From the NCBI RefSeq assembly GCF_000614205.1, contig NZ_BAKN01000002.1, positions 1 to 64,000 of the forward strand: a DNA stretch of 64,000 nucleotides, written 5' to 3'. The notes below the pieces were generated by a model that was not told the DNA's origin, did no database searches, and was given only the letters and a program-made list of their open reading frames with translations. The stretch comes from Hoylesella saccharolytica JCM 17484. Its GTDB lineage: Bacteria; Bacteroidota; Bacteroidia; Bacteroidales; Bacteroidaceae. This document shows positions 46,828-55,855 of this stretch, piece by piece. Made by a program: the position numbers and the translations under genes. The first letter of the stretch is position 1. Each line of letters starts with the position of its first letter.

Positions 46828-47408
46828 TTACTTGCTCGTTTGATAGTATTTTAGCGCTGCAGGTAGAACGCGGGCGGGTAGAACGTTGTCTACGGGTATA
46901 CCTTTGCGAATGCGATTGCGAATGTCCGTGCTGCTGATGTCGTAGAGCGGGGTGTTTAAAAGAGTTACGCCGGGTGGCAGCAGGGCGGCGTTTATGGGAT
47001 AATCGCGACGCGGATAAACGGCTATGGCATGATGATGGAGGATGTCTTCGTAGTGATCCCAACGCGGAAAAGATACCCAGTTATCGGCACCAATCAATAG
47101 AACAAATTCGCGTTCGGGGTAGTCGAGGGCAAGCGATTTCAATGTTCGCCACGTGTAAGATGGCTTAGGAAGATGAAATTCGTAATCGGTGGCGCAAAAA
47201 CGGGGATTATCGGCAATGGCCAATTGCACCATTTCAAATCGCCGTTTATCGGCTAATAGGTCATTTTCGGTTTGTTTAAAGGGGTTTTGAGGAGAAACAA
47301 CAAACCAGACATCATCAAGTTTCATATCCTGCATAAAACTTTCTGCTAAGCGATATGCCCTTTATGAATGGGATTAAACGACCCTCCGTAGAAGCCTGTT
47401 CGTATCAT
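46828..47408 (-). pseudogene. nadD: Nicotinate-nucleotide adenylyltransferase NadD, frameshifted
   Basis: Reconstructed length 193 residues. ATG at 47408 gives MIRTGFYGGSFNPIHKGHIA with the GSFNPxHxGH nucleotidyltransferase motif, then a stop. Restoring one T (47348-47349) gives LAESFMQDMKLDDVWF and joins the long frame, which has WFVVSPQNPFK, LIGADNW and YDISSTDIRNRIRKG. It makes nicotinate adenine dinucleotide for NAD synthesis, normally essential, so the break is almost certainly a sequencing error. One base after the gmk stop, same operon. Confidence 0.92.
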
Positions 47409-47409
47409 T

Positions 47410-47991
47410 TTACTCTGAAAGGAAGGTTTTGATAAGTGTCAAAACCTCTTGGCGGGCTTGCTCAAGCCGGTCGTTGACCACCACTTTATCAAACTGCGGA
47501 GCAAAGGTCAACTCGTATTCAGCCCGCGCAATGCGGTCTTCTATCACTTCAGGAGCATCCGTTCCACGCTCTTCCAAACGTGTTCGCAAAGCTTGTATCG
47601 ATGGGGGTTGAATAAAGATGCTCAAGGCACGGTGGCCGTAAAACTGCTTAATGCGGCATCCACCCTTTACGTCGACGTCGAAAATAATATTCTGTCCGGC
47701 AGACAACTGTGTGTCGACTTGCGACTTCAGCGTGCCGTAAAAGCGGTCTTTGTACACTTCCTCGTATTCTAAAAACTCGTTTTGGGCAATGCGCTGACGA
47801 AATTCTTCGGGCGAAAGAAAGAAATATTCCACCCCGTGTTGTTCCGTTCCGCGAGGCGGTCTGCTGGTGCAGGATATGGAAAAGGCCAGCTTCAGCTCCG
47901 GATGCTGTGTCATCAGCCAATTGATAATCGTGCTTTTGCCTGCGCCGGAGGGAGCAGAAAAGATGATGAGAGAACCTTGATTACAACACAT
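47410..47991 (-). CDS. gmk: Guanylate kinase
   Basis: 193 residues. P-loop APSGAGKS (13-20), GMP-binding SISCTSRPPRGTEQHGVEYFF and FYGTLKSQV, then DVDVKGGCRIK. Phosphorylates GMP to GDP. Its start overlaps the yicC end by 11 nt and nadD follows directly: a tight yicC-gmk-nadD operon. Confidence 0.95.
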   Translation of the reverse strand: MCCNQGSLIIFSAPSGAGKSTIINWLMTQHPELKLAFSISCTSRPPRGTEQHGVEYFFLSPEEFRQRIAQNEFLEYEEVYKDRFYGTLKSQVDTQLSAGQNIIFDVDVKGGCRIKQFYGHRALSIFIQPPSIQALRTRLEERGTDAPEVIEDRIARAEYELTFAPQFDKVVVNDRLEQARQEVLTLIKTFLSE

Positions 47992-48856
47992 TCAACACTT
48001 GTTCTTTAATTTGTTCCAATTCATCTTTCATTCTCACAACGATGTTTTGCATCTCCGCCTGATTGCTTTTAGAACCTGTTGTGTTGATTTCGCGCCCCAT
48101 TTCTTGCGCAATAAACCCAAGCTTTTTGCCTTGCCCGGCAGCTTCGTCCATCGTTTCTTGAAAGTATCTGAGATGATTAGACAGGCGTTGTTTCTCTTCG
48201 CTAATATCTAATTTTTCGATATAATAAATCAATTCTTGCTCCAAACGGTTCCTATCATATTCTACATCGGGAATCTCTTTCAATCCTTCGATGATACGGG
48301 TGCGTATTTTTTCTACCCTCGATTTTTCGTAAGGCTCAATGCTTTGCAGTAGAGATGCAATGTTATTAAGTTTTTCTGTAAACTTGTTGTATAGAGCTTT
48401 ACCCTCCTGCTGACGAAAATCTACGATGCTATTAAGGGCTTCGTTGATGGCCGTTTCTGCGGCATGCCATTCTTCTTCACTTAAAACTTCAACATCTGTC
48501 TGTGTTGTTACATCGGGCATTCGCAACAAAGCGGCATACCAATCTTGCGGTTCAGGAATACCGGTACGGGTAGAAATGTCGCGTATTTGTCGGTAATAAT
48601 TCTCTATCAGTGTAACATTAATGGGAGCGGCGCTCAGTTCAACCTCTCTTTCCACCCAGATGGAAAGATCTACTTTACCCCTAACCAGACTGTTGGATAC
48701 CAATTGTCGTATCTCCATTTCTTTCTCTCTATAAAGCGGAGCAATGCGCGTGGAAAGGTCAAGTGTCTTACTATTGAGTGATTTTATTTCGACATTGATT
48801 TTCTTTTGATTGAAAGTTACGATCGATTTGCCGTAACCAGTCATAGATTGTATCAT
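47981..48856 (-). CDS. yicC: YicC-family endoribonuclease
   Basis: 291 residues from the ATG at 48856, which begins MIQSMTGYGKS, the invariant N-terminus of the family; a longer reading upstream lacks similarity and crosses the promoter. C-terminal DUF1732 part ends with GREINTTGSKSNQAEMQNIVVRMKDELEQIKEQVLNVL, also characteristic. YicC proteins are RNases tied to RNA turnover and stationary-phase growth. First gene of the operon; a -7 element TACTTTTG lies at 48881-48888. Confidence 0.92.
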   Translation of the reverse strand: MIQSMTGYGKSIVTFNQKKINVEIKSLNSKTLDLSTRIAPLYREKEMEIRQLVSNSLVRGKVDLSIWVEREVELSAAPINVTLIENYYRQIRDISTRTGIPEPQDWYAALLRMPDVTTQTDVEVLSEEEWHAAETAINEALNSIVDFRQQEGKALYNKFTEKLNNIASLLQSIEPYEKSRVEKIRTRIIEGLKEIPDVEYDRNRLEQELIYYIEKLDISEEKQRLSNHLRYFQETMDEAAGQGKKLGFIAQEMGREINTTGSKSNQAEMQNIVVRMKDELEQIKEQVLNVL

Positions 48857-48880
48857 ATCTTCGAACGCGTTAAATTTATG

Positions 48881-48919
48881 CAAAAGTACATATTTTATTA
48901 AGGAAAAAACGTAAATTTG
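48881..48919. promoter_or_regulatory. Divergent -7 elements of yicC and tsaB
   Basis: Minus-strand TACTTTTG (48881-48888) faces yicC and plus-strand TAAATTTG (48912-48919) faces tsaB, 29 nt before its ATG. No clear TTTG in either -33 position. Confidence 0.5.
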
Positions 48920-48947
48920 TGCTTTATTTGGAGGATAAGCTCGGATT

Positions 48948-49661
48948 ATGTCGTGCATATTAAATATAGAAACAAGTACGAATGTATGTTCAGTTGCGGT
49001 GAGCAATGATGGCGAATGTATCTTTAACACAGAAGATCACGAAGGCCCCAACCATGCTGTGAAACTGGGCGAATTTGTAGATGAGGCGCTTTCGTTCATT
49101 GATAGTCATGCCATACCATTGGATGCAGTGGCAGTGAGTTGTGGTCCCGGTTCGTACACAGGGCTTCGTATTGGTGTTTCTATGGCCAAAGGAATTTGTT
49201 ACGGACGTGATGTGAAACTCTTGGCTGTACCCACATTAGAACTGCTTACTGTTCCGGTACTGTTAAACGAAACGGTTGTAGAAAACGATGCGTTGCTCTG
49301 TCCAATGCTCGATGCCCGCAGAATGGAGGTGTATGCAGCTATTTACACACGTGGATTGAAAGAGGTCAGACCCGTCAGCGCAGATATTGTAGAGGCCGAA
49401 ACCTATGCAGAATATCTGGATAGAGGGCCTGTTTACTTTTTCGGAAACGGTGCTGAGAAATGCATACAGACCATTAATCATCCCAATGCACACTTTATTG
49501 ACGGCGTCAACCCTTTAGCCAAGAATATGTTTCCACTATCCGAAAAGTGTATGGCACAGAAAGAATATCAGGACGTTGCCTATTTCGTGCCTTTCTATTT
49601 AAAGGATTTTGTGGCAAAAGTAAAGGCTCATCCCGGTCTTTCGAAAGAAGAACAGGTTTGA
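48948..49661 (+). CDS. tsaB: tRNA threonylcarbamoyladenosine biosynthesis protein TsaB
   Basis: 237 residues. N-terminal ASKHA fold: ILNIETSTNVCSVAVS, HAVKLGEFVDEAL, and VSCGPGSYTGLRIGVSMAKGICYG (the strongest TsaB signature). Forms the platform with TsaD and TsaE that makes the t6A modification of ANN-decoding tRNAs. Divergent from yicC. Confidence 0.94.
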   Translation: MSCILNIETSTNVCSVAVSNDGECIFNTEDHEGPNHAVKLGEFVDEALSFIDSHAIPLDAVAVSCGPGSYTGLRIGVSMAKGICYGRDVKLLAVPTLELLTVPVLLNETVVENDALLCPMLDARRMEVYAAIYTRGLKEVRPVSADIVEAETYAEYLDRGPVYFFGNGAEKCIQTINHPNAHFIDGVNPLAKNMFPLSEKCMAQKEYQDVAYFVPFYLKDFVAKVKAHPGLSKEEQV

Positions 49662-49771
49662 ATGAAATATACTAACAAGAACACAAAAGAAAGTGAGCGA
49701 TAAACAAAAGGGCTACCCCTTGATATCGTTTATTTATAATAAGAATACAAACAAATTTAAAAATAAATATT

Positions 49772-49810
49772 CCCGGCACATCTTCCCACAATCCGCCGGG
49801 CGTTTCTTAT
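49772..49810 (+). terminator. Weak hairpin between tsaB and the DUF4290 gene
   Basis: CCCGGC (49772-49777) with GCCGGG (49795-49800), 17-nt loop, followed by CGTTTCTT. Short stem and poor U-run; may be a weak terminator or a leader structure. Confidence 0.35.
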
Positions 49811-49840
49811 CATTAGAAAGAACGGGGAAGAGAATAAATT

Positions 49841-50434
49841 ATGAATATAGAAGGATTGGATTATAACACCCAACGCGAACAATTGGTTCTGCCCGAATAT
49901 GGCAGAGAAATACAAAAAATGGTAGATTATGCTGTGGCTTTGCCTACCAAAGAAGAGCGCCAGGCTTGCGCAGAAAGCATTATCACAACAATGATACGTA
50001 TGTTTCCGCAGGGTTATGATAGTGTCGACTTCGAGCAAAAGTTATGGGACCATCTGGCCATTATGAGTAATTTTCAGCTTGATATCGATTACCCTTTCGA
50101 TGTATCTAATGCTACCCGCATCGCCACAAAGCCCGAGCCAATGCCTTATTCGCACACATATATACCCGTTCGGCACTATGGAAAGCTGCTGTTTGAAACA
50201 TTTGAAAAACTCAAAGAGATGGAACCCGGAGAAGAAAGAGACGCTTTGGTGAGGCTGACGGCCAACCAGATGAAGCGTTCTTTGGCACAATGGGGGCACA
50301 GTTCTTCTGATAACGAGAAGGTGGCATCGGATTTGGCACACTTCACAAACGGAAAAATTCAACTGGATTTGGATACGTTTCAATTTGAACGTGTGCAGAA
50401 TAAAGAACCCGAGAAAAAACGAAAGAAGAAATAA
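49841..50434 (+). CDS. DUF4290 family protein
   Basis: 197 residues. Family markers: MNIEGLDYNTQREQLVLPEYGREIQKMV at the start and PFDVSNATRIATKPEPMPYSH in the middle; very basic tail (KEPEKKRKKK). Cytoplasmic, function unknown. Found only in Bacteroidetes, typically in front of murA, as here: its stop is immediately followed by the murA start. Confidence 0.9.
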   Translation: MNIEGLDYNTQREQLVLPEYGREIQKMVDYAVALPTKEERQACAESIITTMIRMFPQGYDSVDFEQKLWDHLAIMSNFQLDIDYPFDVSNATRIATKPEPMPYSHTYIPVRHYGKLLFETFEKLKEMEPGEERDALVRLTANQMKRSLAQWGHSSSDNEKVASDLAHFTNGKIQLDLDTFQFERVQNKEPEKKRKKK

Positions 50435-51742
50435 ATGATGGAGTCTTTCATTATCGAGGGGGGCCGTCGACTACACGGAAGCATACAACCGCAGGGCGCA
50501 AAGAATGAAGCGTTGCAGGTGATTTGTGCGTCGATACTAACCAAAGAAGAAGTAAGAATAAGCAATATCCCCGATATTTTGGATGTGAACAACTTGATTA
50601 AGTTGCTCCAAGATATAGGTGTGAAGGTTGTTCAACACGCTCGCAACGACTATTCTTTTAAAGCAGACGAACTGAACTTAGACTTTTTAGCAAGCGATGA
50701 TTTTGTAAAAAAATGCTCGGCATTGCGGGGTAGCGTATTGCTTATTGGTCCGTTGTTGGGTCGTTACGGTAAAGCCACTGTGGCGCAACCGGGTGGAGAC
50801 AAGATAGGAAGACGCCGGTTGGACACACACTTCTTAGGTTTTAAAAAGTTGGGAGCCCGCTTTGAACAACTGCCTAACCGTAATGTATATGAGATAAAGG
50901 CCAAAAAATTGAAAGGCTGTTATATGCTTTTAGACGAAGCTTCGGTAACCGGTACGGCCAATATCATTATGGCAGCAGTATTGGCTCACGGTACAACAAC
51001 TATATATAACGCAGCCTGCGAACCCTATATTCAGCAATTGTGCCATTTGTTAAACAAAATGGGAGCCAAAATTAGCGGTATTGCCAGTAACCTGATAACT
51101 ATTGTTGGGGTACAGAAACTGCACGGAGCATCCCATCATATCTTACCTGACATGATTGAAGTGGGCTCATTTATCGGCATGTCGGCAATGGTTGGCGATG
51201 GTGTTCGCATCAAGAATGTATCGTTAAAAAATCTCGGAATCATCCCCGATGCTTTCCGAAAATTGGGCATAACCATTGAAACGGATGGCGACGATCTTAT
51301 CATTCCTCATCACGATCATTACGAGATAGACTCTTTTATCGATGGTTCTATCATGACTCTAGCTGATGCACCGTGGCCGGGACTTACTCCTGACCTCCTT
51401 TCTATTTTGCTTGTGGTAGCCACACAAGCAAGAGGTAGTGTTTTGTTTCATCAGAAAATGTTTGAAAGTCGCCTGTTTTTTGTAGATAAGGTGATAGATA
51501 TGGGGGCGCAAATCATACTTTGCGACCCACACAGAGCTGTTGTTATAGGTCACGATCAACAGAAACAGCTACATGCAGGACGTATGACCAGTCCCGACAT
51601 TCGTGCCGGAATTGCGCTGCTTATTGCTGCAATGAGTGCCACCGGAACAAGTCGTATCGATAATATTGCACAAATTGACCGGGGCTACGAAGATATAGAA
51701 GCACGCCTGAATGCACTTGGGGCAAAAATAGAGCGTGTATAA
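50435..51742 (+). CDS. murA: UDP-N-acetylglucosamine 1-carboxyvinyltransferase MurA, Asp active-site variant
   Basis: 435 residues. EPSP-synthase-like inside-out barrel. Substrate-binding Lys23 in GAKNEAL. The catalytic loop reads QPGGDKIG: Asp122 stands where Escherichia coli MurA has Cys115. First committed step of peptidoglycan synthesis: transfer of enolpyruvate to UDP-GlcNAc. The Asp variant is known to escape alkylation by fosfomycin, so intrinsic resistance is predicted. ATGATG start; a second Met at codon 2 is equally possible. Operon with DUF4290, rimM, dxr and rseP. Confidence 0.93.
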   Translation: MMESFIIEGGRRLHGSIQPQGAKNEALQVICASILTKEEVRISNIPDILDVNNLIKLLQDIGVKVVQHARNDYSFKADELNLDFLASDDFVKKCSALRGSVLLIGPLLGRYGKATVAQPGGDKIGRRRLDTHFLGFKKLGARFEQLPNRNVYEIKAKKLKGCYMLLDEASVTGTANIIMAAVLAHGTTTIYNAACEPYIQQLCHLLNKMGAKISGIASNLITIVGVQKLHGASHHILPDMIEVGSFIGMSAMVGDGVRIKNVSLKNLGIIPDAFRKLGITIETDGDDLIIPHHDHYEIDSFIDGSIMTLADAPWPGLTPDLLSILLVVATQARGSVLFHQKMFESRLFFVDKVIDMGAQIILCDPHRAVVIGHDQQKQLHAGRMTSPDIRAGIALLIAAMSATGTSRIDNIAQIDRGYEDIEARLNALGAKIERV

Positions 51743-51791
51743 GAAGATATGGCTTCTCAGTATAAGAACCGTGATTTGAAGTAAAAAGCCC

Positions 51792-52361
51792 ATGACAAAA
51801 AAAGAAATACGCACCGAAAGCACAGCTTGCAAGCGTCAATGGAACGATGCCGACTTTTATAAAATCGGTAAGTTGGGCAAACCGCACGGTGTAAAAGGCG
51901 AATTATCATTGATGTTCGACGATGATGTTTTTGACCGGACAGATGCTGATTATTTAGTTCTTGCCGTCGATGGACTACTTGTTCCGTTCTTTTTTGAAGC
52001 CTATCGATTCAAAGGAAGTCAAACGGCGTTGGTCAAATTTTGTGATATTGACACACAAGAACAAGCACGCGAGCTCACCGGTTGCGATGTTTTCTTTCCT
52101 CGTTGGCTGACCGAAACCGATTCCGAAGATATTTCTTGGGTTGCTCTTGTGGGGTTCTGCATCATAGATGCCATGTCGAACAAAAGCGTGGGCGAAATTC
52201 TTTCAGTAGACGACGCCACACTTAATCTTCTCTTTGAAGTACGCACGGTTGATGGAAAAGAATTACTTATACCTGCTTCAGAACAATTGATAACCGGTAT
52301 AGACACCACACTTCGCCATGTGTATGTTCGTTTGCCGGAGGGTATTTTAGATTTAGATTGA
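51792..52361 (+). CDS. rimM: Ribosome maturation factor RimM
   Basis: 189 residues. N-terminal RimM domain starts at FYKIGKLGKPHGVKGELSLMF; C-terminal PRC-barrel with SVGEILSVDDATLNLLFEV and KELLIPASEQLITGID. Assists 30S subunit assembly through S19. About 22 residues precede the domain start, a little longer than usual. dxr follows after 3 bp. Confidence 0.93.
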   Translation: MTKKEIRTESTACKRQWNDADFYKIGKLGKPHGVKGELSLMFDDDVFDRTDADYLVLAVDGLLVPFFFEAYRFKGSQTALVKFCDIDTQEQARELTGCDVFFPRWLTETDSEDISWVALVGFCIIDAMSNKSVGEILSVDDATLNLLFEVRTVDGKELLIPASEQLITGIDTTLRHVYVRLPEGILDLD

Positions 52362-52364
52362 CAG

Positions 52365-53522
52365 ATGAAGAAACAAATATGCATACTCGGAAGTACGGGT
52401 TCAATTGGTACGCAAGCGCTTGATGTCATCGAGCAGCATAGCGATCTGTACGAAGTTTATTGCCTTACTGCCAATAACCGGGTAGAACTTTTAGCCCAGC
52501 AAGCCCGAAAATTTCAGCCTGCAGCTGTTGTTATAGCTAATGAAGAGCATTATAACGAATTGCAAACACTGCTTGCCGACCAACCGCAGATAAAGGTTTA
52601 TGCCGGAAAAACAGCCCTTTGCGACATCGTAGAAGCAGAACCCATCGACATGGTACTAACGGCCATGGTTGGTTTTTCTGGTCTTGAGCCTACCATTCAC
52701 GCCATCAAAGCGCGTAAAAAGATATGTCTGGCCAACAAAGAAACGCTTGTTGTGGCCGGAGAGCTAATTTGTAAGCTGGCCGGCGAGCATCATACGCCGA
52801 TTCTTCCGGTAGACAGCGAGCACTCGGCCATATTCCAAAGCATCGTAGGCGAAGGTGATAACGGCATCGAACGAATACTGCTTACCGCCAGCGGAGGCCC
52901 CTTTCGCTTACTGCCCGAAGACAAACTGGCTACCGTAACCCAAGCCGATGCTCTCAGACATCCCACTTGGGAGATGGGCGCAAAGATTACAATAGACTCT
53001 GCCACGATGATGAATAAGGGCTTTGAGGTTATCGAGGCGAAGTGGCTCTTTGGTGTAGAGGCCTGTAAGATACAAGTGTTGGTTCATCCGCAGAGCATCA
53101 TTCACAGCGCTGTTGAGTTTGTCGACGGCTCCGTAAAAGCGCAATTAGGTGTTCCCGATATGCGTTTACCCATTCAATACGCTTTTTCTTATCCTCATCG
53201 TTTACCTTTGAAAGGTAGCCGTCTCGATTTATTTCGGCAGCCGTTAGAATTCTTCGAACCCGACCTTAACAAGTTTCCCTGCCTGTCACTGGCCTTTGAT
53301 GCCATTGCCAAAGGCGGCAATATGCCTTGCATTCTTAATGCAGCCAACGAGGTTGTAAACGAAGGTTTCAGAACAGAACAATGTAGTTTTCCGGATATAG
53401 GGCGCATCATTCAACAAACCATGGCAACTGTTTCGTACGATGCCAACCCTTCTCTTGACGTTTACTTACAAACAGATACAGAGGCAAGACGCGTTGCTCA
53501 CGAACTGATGAACAGCCGTTGA
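52365..53522 (+). CDS. dxr: 1-deoxy-D-xylulose 5-phosphate reductoisomerase
   Basis: 385 residues. NADPH loop GSTGSIG (9-15), LANKETLVVAGELI, metal- and substrate-binding VDSEHSAIFQ, and SGGPFR...PTWEMGAKITIDSATMMNKG. Second step of the MEP isoprenoid pathway. In the murA-rimM-dxr-rseP operon. Confidence 0.95.
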   Translation: MKKQICILGSTGSIGTQALDVIEQHSDLYEVYCLTANNRVELLAQQARKFQPAAVVIANEEHYNELQTLLADQPQIKVYAGKTALCDIVEAEPIDMVLTAMVGFSGLEPTIHAIKARKKICLANKETLVVAGELICKLAGEHHTPILPVDSEHSAIFQSIVGEGDNGIERILLTASGGPFRLLPEDKLATVTQADALRHPTWEMGAKITIDSATMMNKGFEVIEAKWLFGVEACKIQVLVHPQSIIHSAVEFVDGSVKAQLGVPDMRLPIQYAFSYPHRLPLKGSRLDLFRQPLEFFEPDLNKFPCLSLAFDAIAKGGNMPCILNAANEVVNEGFRTEQCSFPDIGRIIQQTMATVSYDANPSLDVYLQTDTEARRVAHELMNSR

Positions 53523-53568
53523 GCAGGTGTTAAGCCTTGAATTGTCAACTCAAAAAACATATATTCAA

Positions 53569-54945
53569 ATGGAAATATTTTTAATCAGACTCTTACAGTT
53601 TATGTTGGCCATTTCTATTCTTGTGCTTTTTCACGAGGGTGGTCACTTTTTCTTCTCTAAACTCTTCGGTGTACGCGTCGAGAAGTTTTATCTTTTTTTC
53701 GATCCTTGGTTTCATTTATTCGAGTTTAAACCAAAGAAAAGCGACACAACCTATGGTATCGGGTGGCTACCTTTAGGTGGTTACTGCAAGATTTCGGGAA
53801 TGATTGACGAATCGTTCGACACTAAACAAATGGCCCAACCAGCCCAACCGTGGGAGTTTAGAACCAAACCCGCGTGGCAACGGCTGCTTATTATGCTGGG
53901 TGGCGTTATCGTTAACTTCTTCTTGGCTTTGTTTATTTACTCGATGGTACTGTTCCATTGGGGCGACAATTATATCAAAGTGAAAGATATGACCGCAGGA
54001 ATGAAGTTTAACACAGAGGCAAAAGCGCTGGGATTTAAAGATGGCGACATCCTTGTTGGTACAGAAAAAGGCGAGTTTAAAACCTTTGATGCCGATATGT
54101 ACCGCGATTTATCAGTAGCTCGCAAAGTAAATATTATCCGCAACGGAAAGCCAATGAGTATCTCGATGCCCGGCAATCTCGACTTGCTTAATATGATTAA
54201 GTCTACCCCGCGCTTTGCCATGTATCTCTCGCCCAACACGATAGACAGTGTCATACCGCATTCACCGGCAATGAAAGTGGGGTTGCGCAAGGGTGATAAG
54301 ATTGTTGCTTTCAACGGAAAAACTGTCGACTCGTACAACGATTTCACAAACGAAATTGACCGTATTAATGATGTGCTGGCCTCGGCAAATACCCATACAG
54401 ACAGTTTGAAAGCGCTTACTACCACCATTGCATTTGTTCATCAGGGCGACAGTGTACCTGTAAAGACAGCCATTACTTTAGCGTCTGATGTGCGGATAGG
54501 TGCCGTTTTCTCTAATATTCTTGCTACTTACCGCCAAACCCATGTAGAATACAGCTTCTTTGAGAGCTTCCCTGCAGGGGCTGCTTACGGCTGGAATATG
54601 CTCAAAGGTTATGTTGGCGACATGAAATATATCTTTAGTGCCGACGGTGCTAAGTCGCTCGGAGGTTTCGGAACCATCGGAAGTCTTTTCCCACCGGTAT
54701 GGGATTGGCAAATGTTTTGGATGATGACAGCCTTCCTCAGTATCATACTTGCCTTTATGAACATCCTTCCCATCCCTGCACTTGATGGTGGACACGTGCT
54801 CTTTTTGATGTACGAAATCATCACAAGACGCAAACCTGGTGAGAAGTTTATGATACGTGCAGAGTATATCGGTATATCCATTCTTATCTTATTGATGGTG
54901 GTTGCCAACCTCAACGATATCCTTCGAGCATTAGGTTATATGTAA
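53569..54945 (+). CDS. rseP: RIP metalloprotease RseP (site-2 protease)
   Basis: 458 residues from the ATG at 53569, which places MEIFLIRLLQFMLAISILVLFHEGGH at the N-terminus; a longer TTG-start reading adds 14 non-family residues. HEGGH is the zinc HExxH motif, and LDGGHVLF near the end supplies the third ligand. Four membrane segments with two PDZ-like regions in between (about 130-330). Cleaves anti-sigma factors and signal peptides within the membrane. Last gene of the operon, followed by a strong terminator. Confidence 0.93.
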   Translation: MEIFLIRLLQFMLAISILVLFHEGGHFFFSKLFGVRVEKFYLFFDPWFHLFEFKPKKSDTTYGIGWLPLGGYCKISGMIDESFDTKQMAQPAQPWEFRTKPAWQRLLIMLGGVIVNFFLALFIYSMVLFHWGDNYIKVKDMTAGMKFNTEAKALGFKDGDILVGTEKGEFKTFDADMYRDLSVARKVNIIRNGKPMSISMPGNLDLLNMIKSTPRFAMYLSPNTIDSVIPHSPAMKVGLRKGDKIVAFNGKTVDSYNDFTNEIDRINDVLASANTHTDSLKALTTTIAFVHQGDSVPVKTAITLASDVRIGAVFSNILATYRQTHVEYSFFESFPAGAAYGWNMLKGYVGDMKYIFSADGAKSLGGFGTIGSLFPPVWDWQMFWMMTAFLSIILAFMNILPIPALDGGHVLFLMYEIITRRKPGEKFMIRAEYIGISILILLMVVANLNDILRALGYM

Positions 54946-54955
54946 AAGGTAAAGG

Positions 54956-55007
54956 TAAAAAGAGCCGAGTTAGGATGAAAATTTCATCCTAACTCGGCTC
55001 TTTTTTG
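54956..55007. terminator. Bidirectional terminator between rseP and ccsA
   Basis: AGAGCCGAGTTAGGATGAAA (54961-54980) pairs perfectly with 54982-55001 and is flanked by an A-run on the left and TTTTTT on the right, so it can stop transcription from both converging operons. Confidence 0.95.
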
Positions 55008-55066
55008 CGTAAATATATCCTATTAAAAGCTTGCTTGACAAAGCAAGAACAAGAAGCAAGCGGGTG

Positions 55067-55855
55067 TTAGTCTAAGCTATAGGTGTGCACACTGGTACCT
55101 TGCGCCGACGGCAAATAGTTGATACCCCACCAACACATTTGTAAGAGGATAAAGGAAACAAGAAGAAGGTACATCGCCGGCTGAACTGAAGACGGACGTG
55201 AGCGGCGAAAATGGACGTAGGCAAGATAAGAAAACCATGTTACAGCAGCCCAAGTTTCTTTCGGATCCCATGCCCAATAATGTCCCCAGGCCTCTTTTGC
55301 CCACAGCGCTCCCATCAACATACCCAGCGTCATAAAGGATAAACCGACGTACACAAGATTGTCACAGATATCCAATTCTTCGTTCGTAATGGCTTTTTTC
55401 TTAAAAAACAGCAGGTAAACCGCCATCACTGCCGCTGCCCCCAACAAGGCATAGGCAAACATGTAAACAATAACATGGGGCGCAAACCATGCACTTTGCA
55501 GGGCGGGCATCAGGGTTTTGTTGTGTATTTCAGGTTTCAGCAGGTTGATACAGATAAAAACCGTAGTCAGAAGGGTGCTAAAACTGAGTATCCATTTATA
55601 GCGCCAACGCACGAAAACGGCCATTCCGGCGAAGGGAAGAAAGAGCGAATACCATAGGCGCGTTTCGCCCATGGTGCGCAATGGCGGACGTTCGAGCGAC
55701 ATCCATAGGGCAATAATGAAGCTAAGAAACACCAACAAGCCCACCACAGTGGTGACAATAGCAATGCGCGACTTATTTTTCCAAGCGGCAATAGCACCTG
55801 TTGCCCACAATAAAACGCTGACAATGCCAAAAAAGATAAAATGATTCCAGGTCAT
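55067..55855 (-). CDS. ccsA: Cytochrome c biogenesis protein CcsA
   Basis: 262 residues with about eight membrane segments. The haem-handling motif WGHYWAWDPKETW (190-202) is diagnostic of the CcsA/CcmC family; further His residues (His128 region, HTYSLD at the end) are candidates for haem ligands. System II cytochrome c maturation with ResB. Its ATG overlaps the resB stop by 4 nt. Serves the multihaem NrfA/NrfH encoded upstream. Confidence 0.93.
   Translation of the reverse strand: MTWNHFIFFGIVSVLLWATGAIAAWKNKSRIAIVTTVVGLLVFLSFIIALWMSLERPPLRTMGETRLWYSLFLPFAGMAVFVRWRYKWILSFSTLLTTVFICINLLKPEIHNKTLMPALQSAWFAPHVIVYMFAYALLGAAAVMAVYLLFFKKKAITNEELDICDNLVYVGLSFMTLGMLMGALWAKEAWGHYWAWDPKETWAAVTWFSYLAYVHFRRSRPSSVQPAMYLLLVSFILLQMCWWGINYLPSAQGTSVHTYSLD

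Noticed and set aside
47709..48009. Plus-strand frames within gmk
   Set aside because: Antisense to gmk, which has all guanylate kinase motifs.
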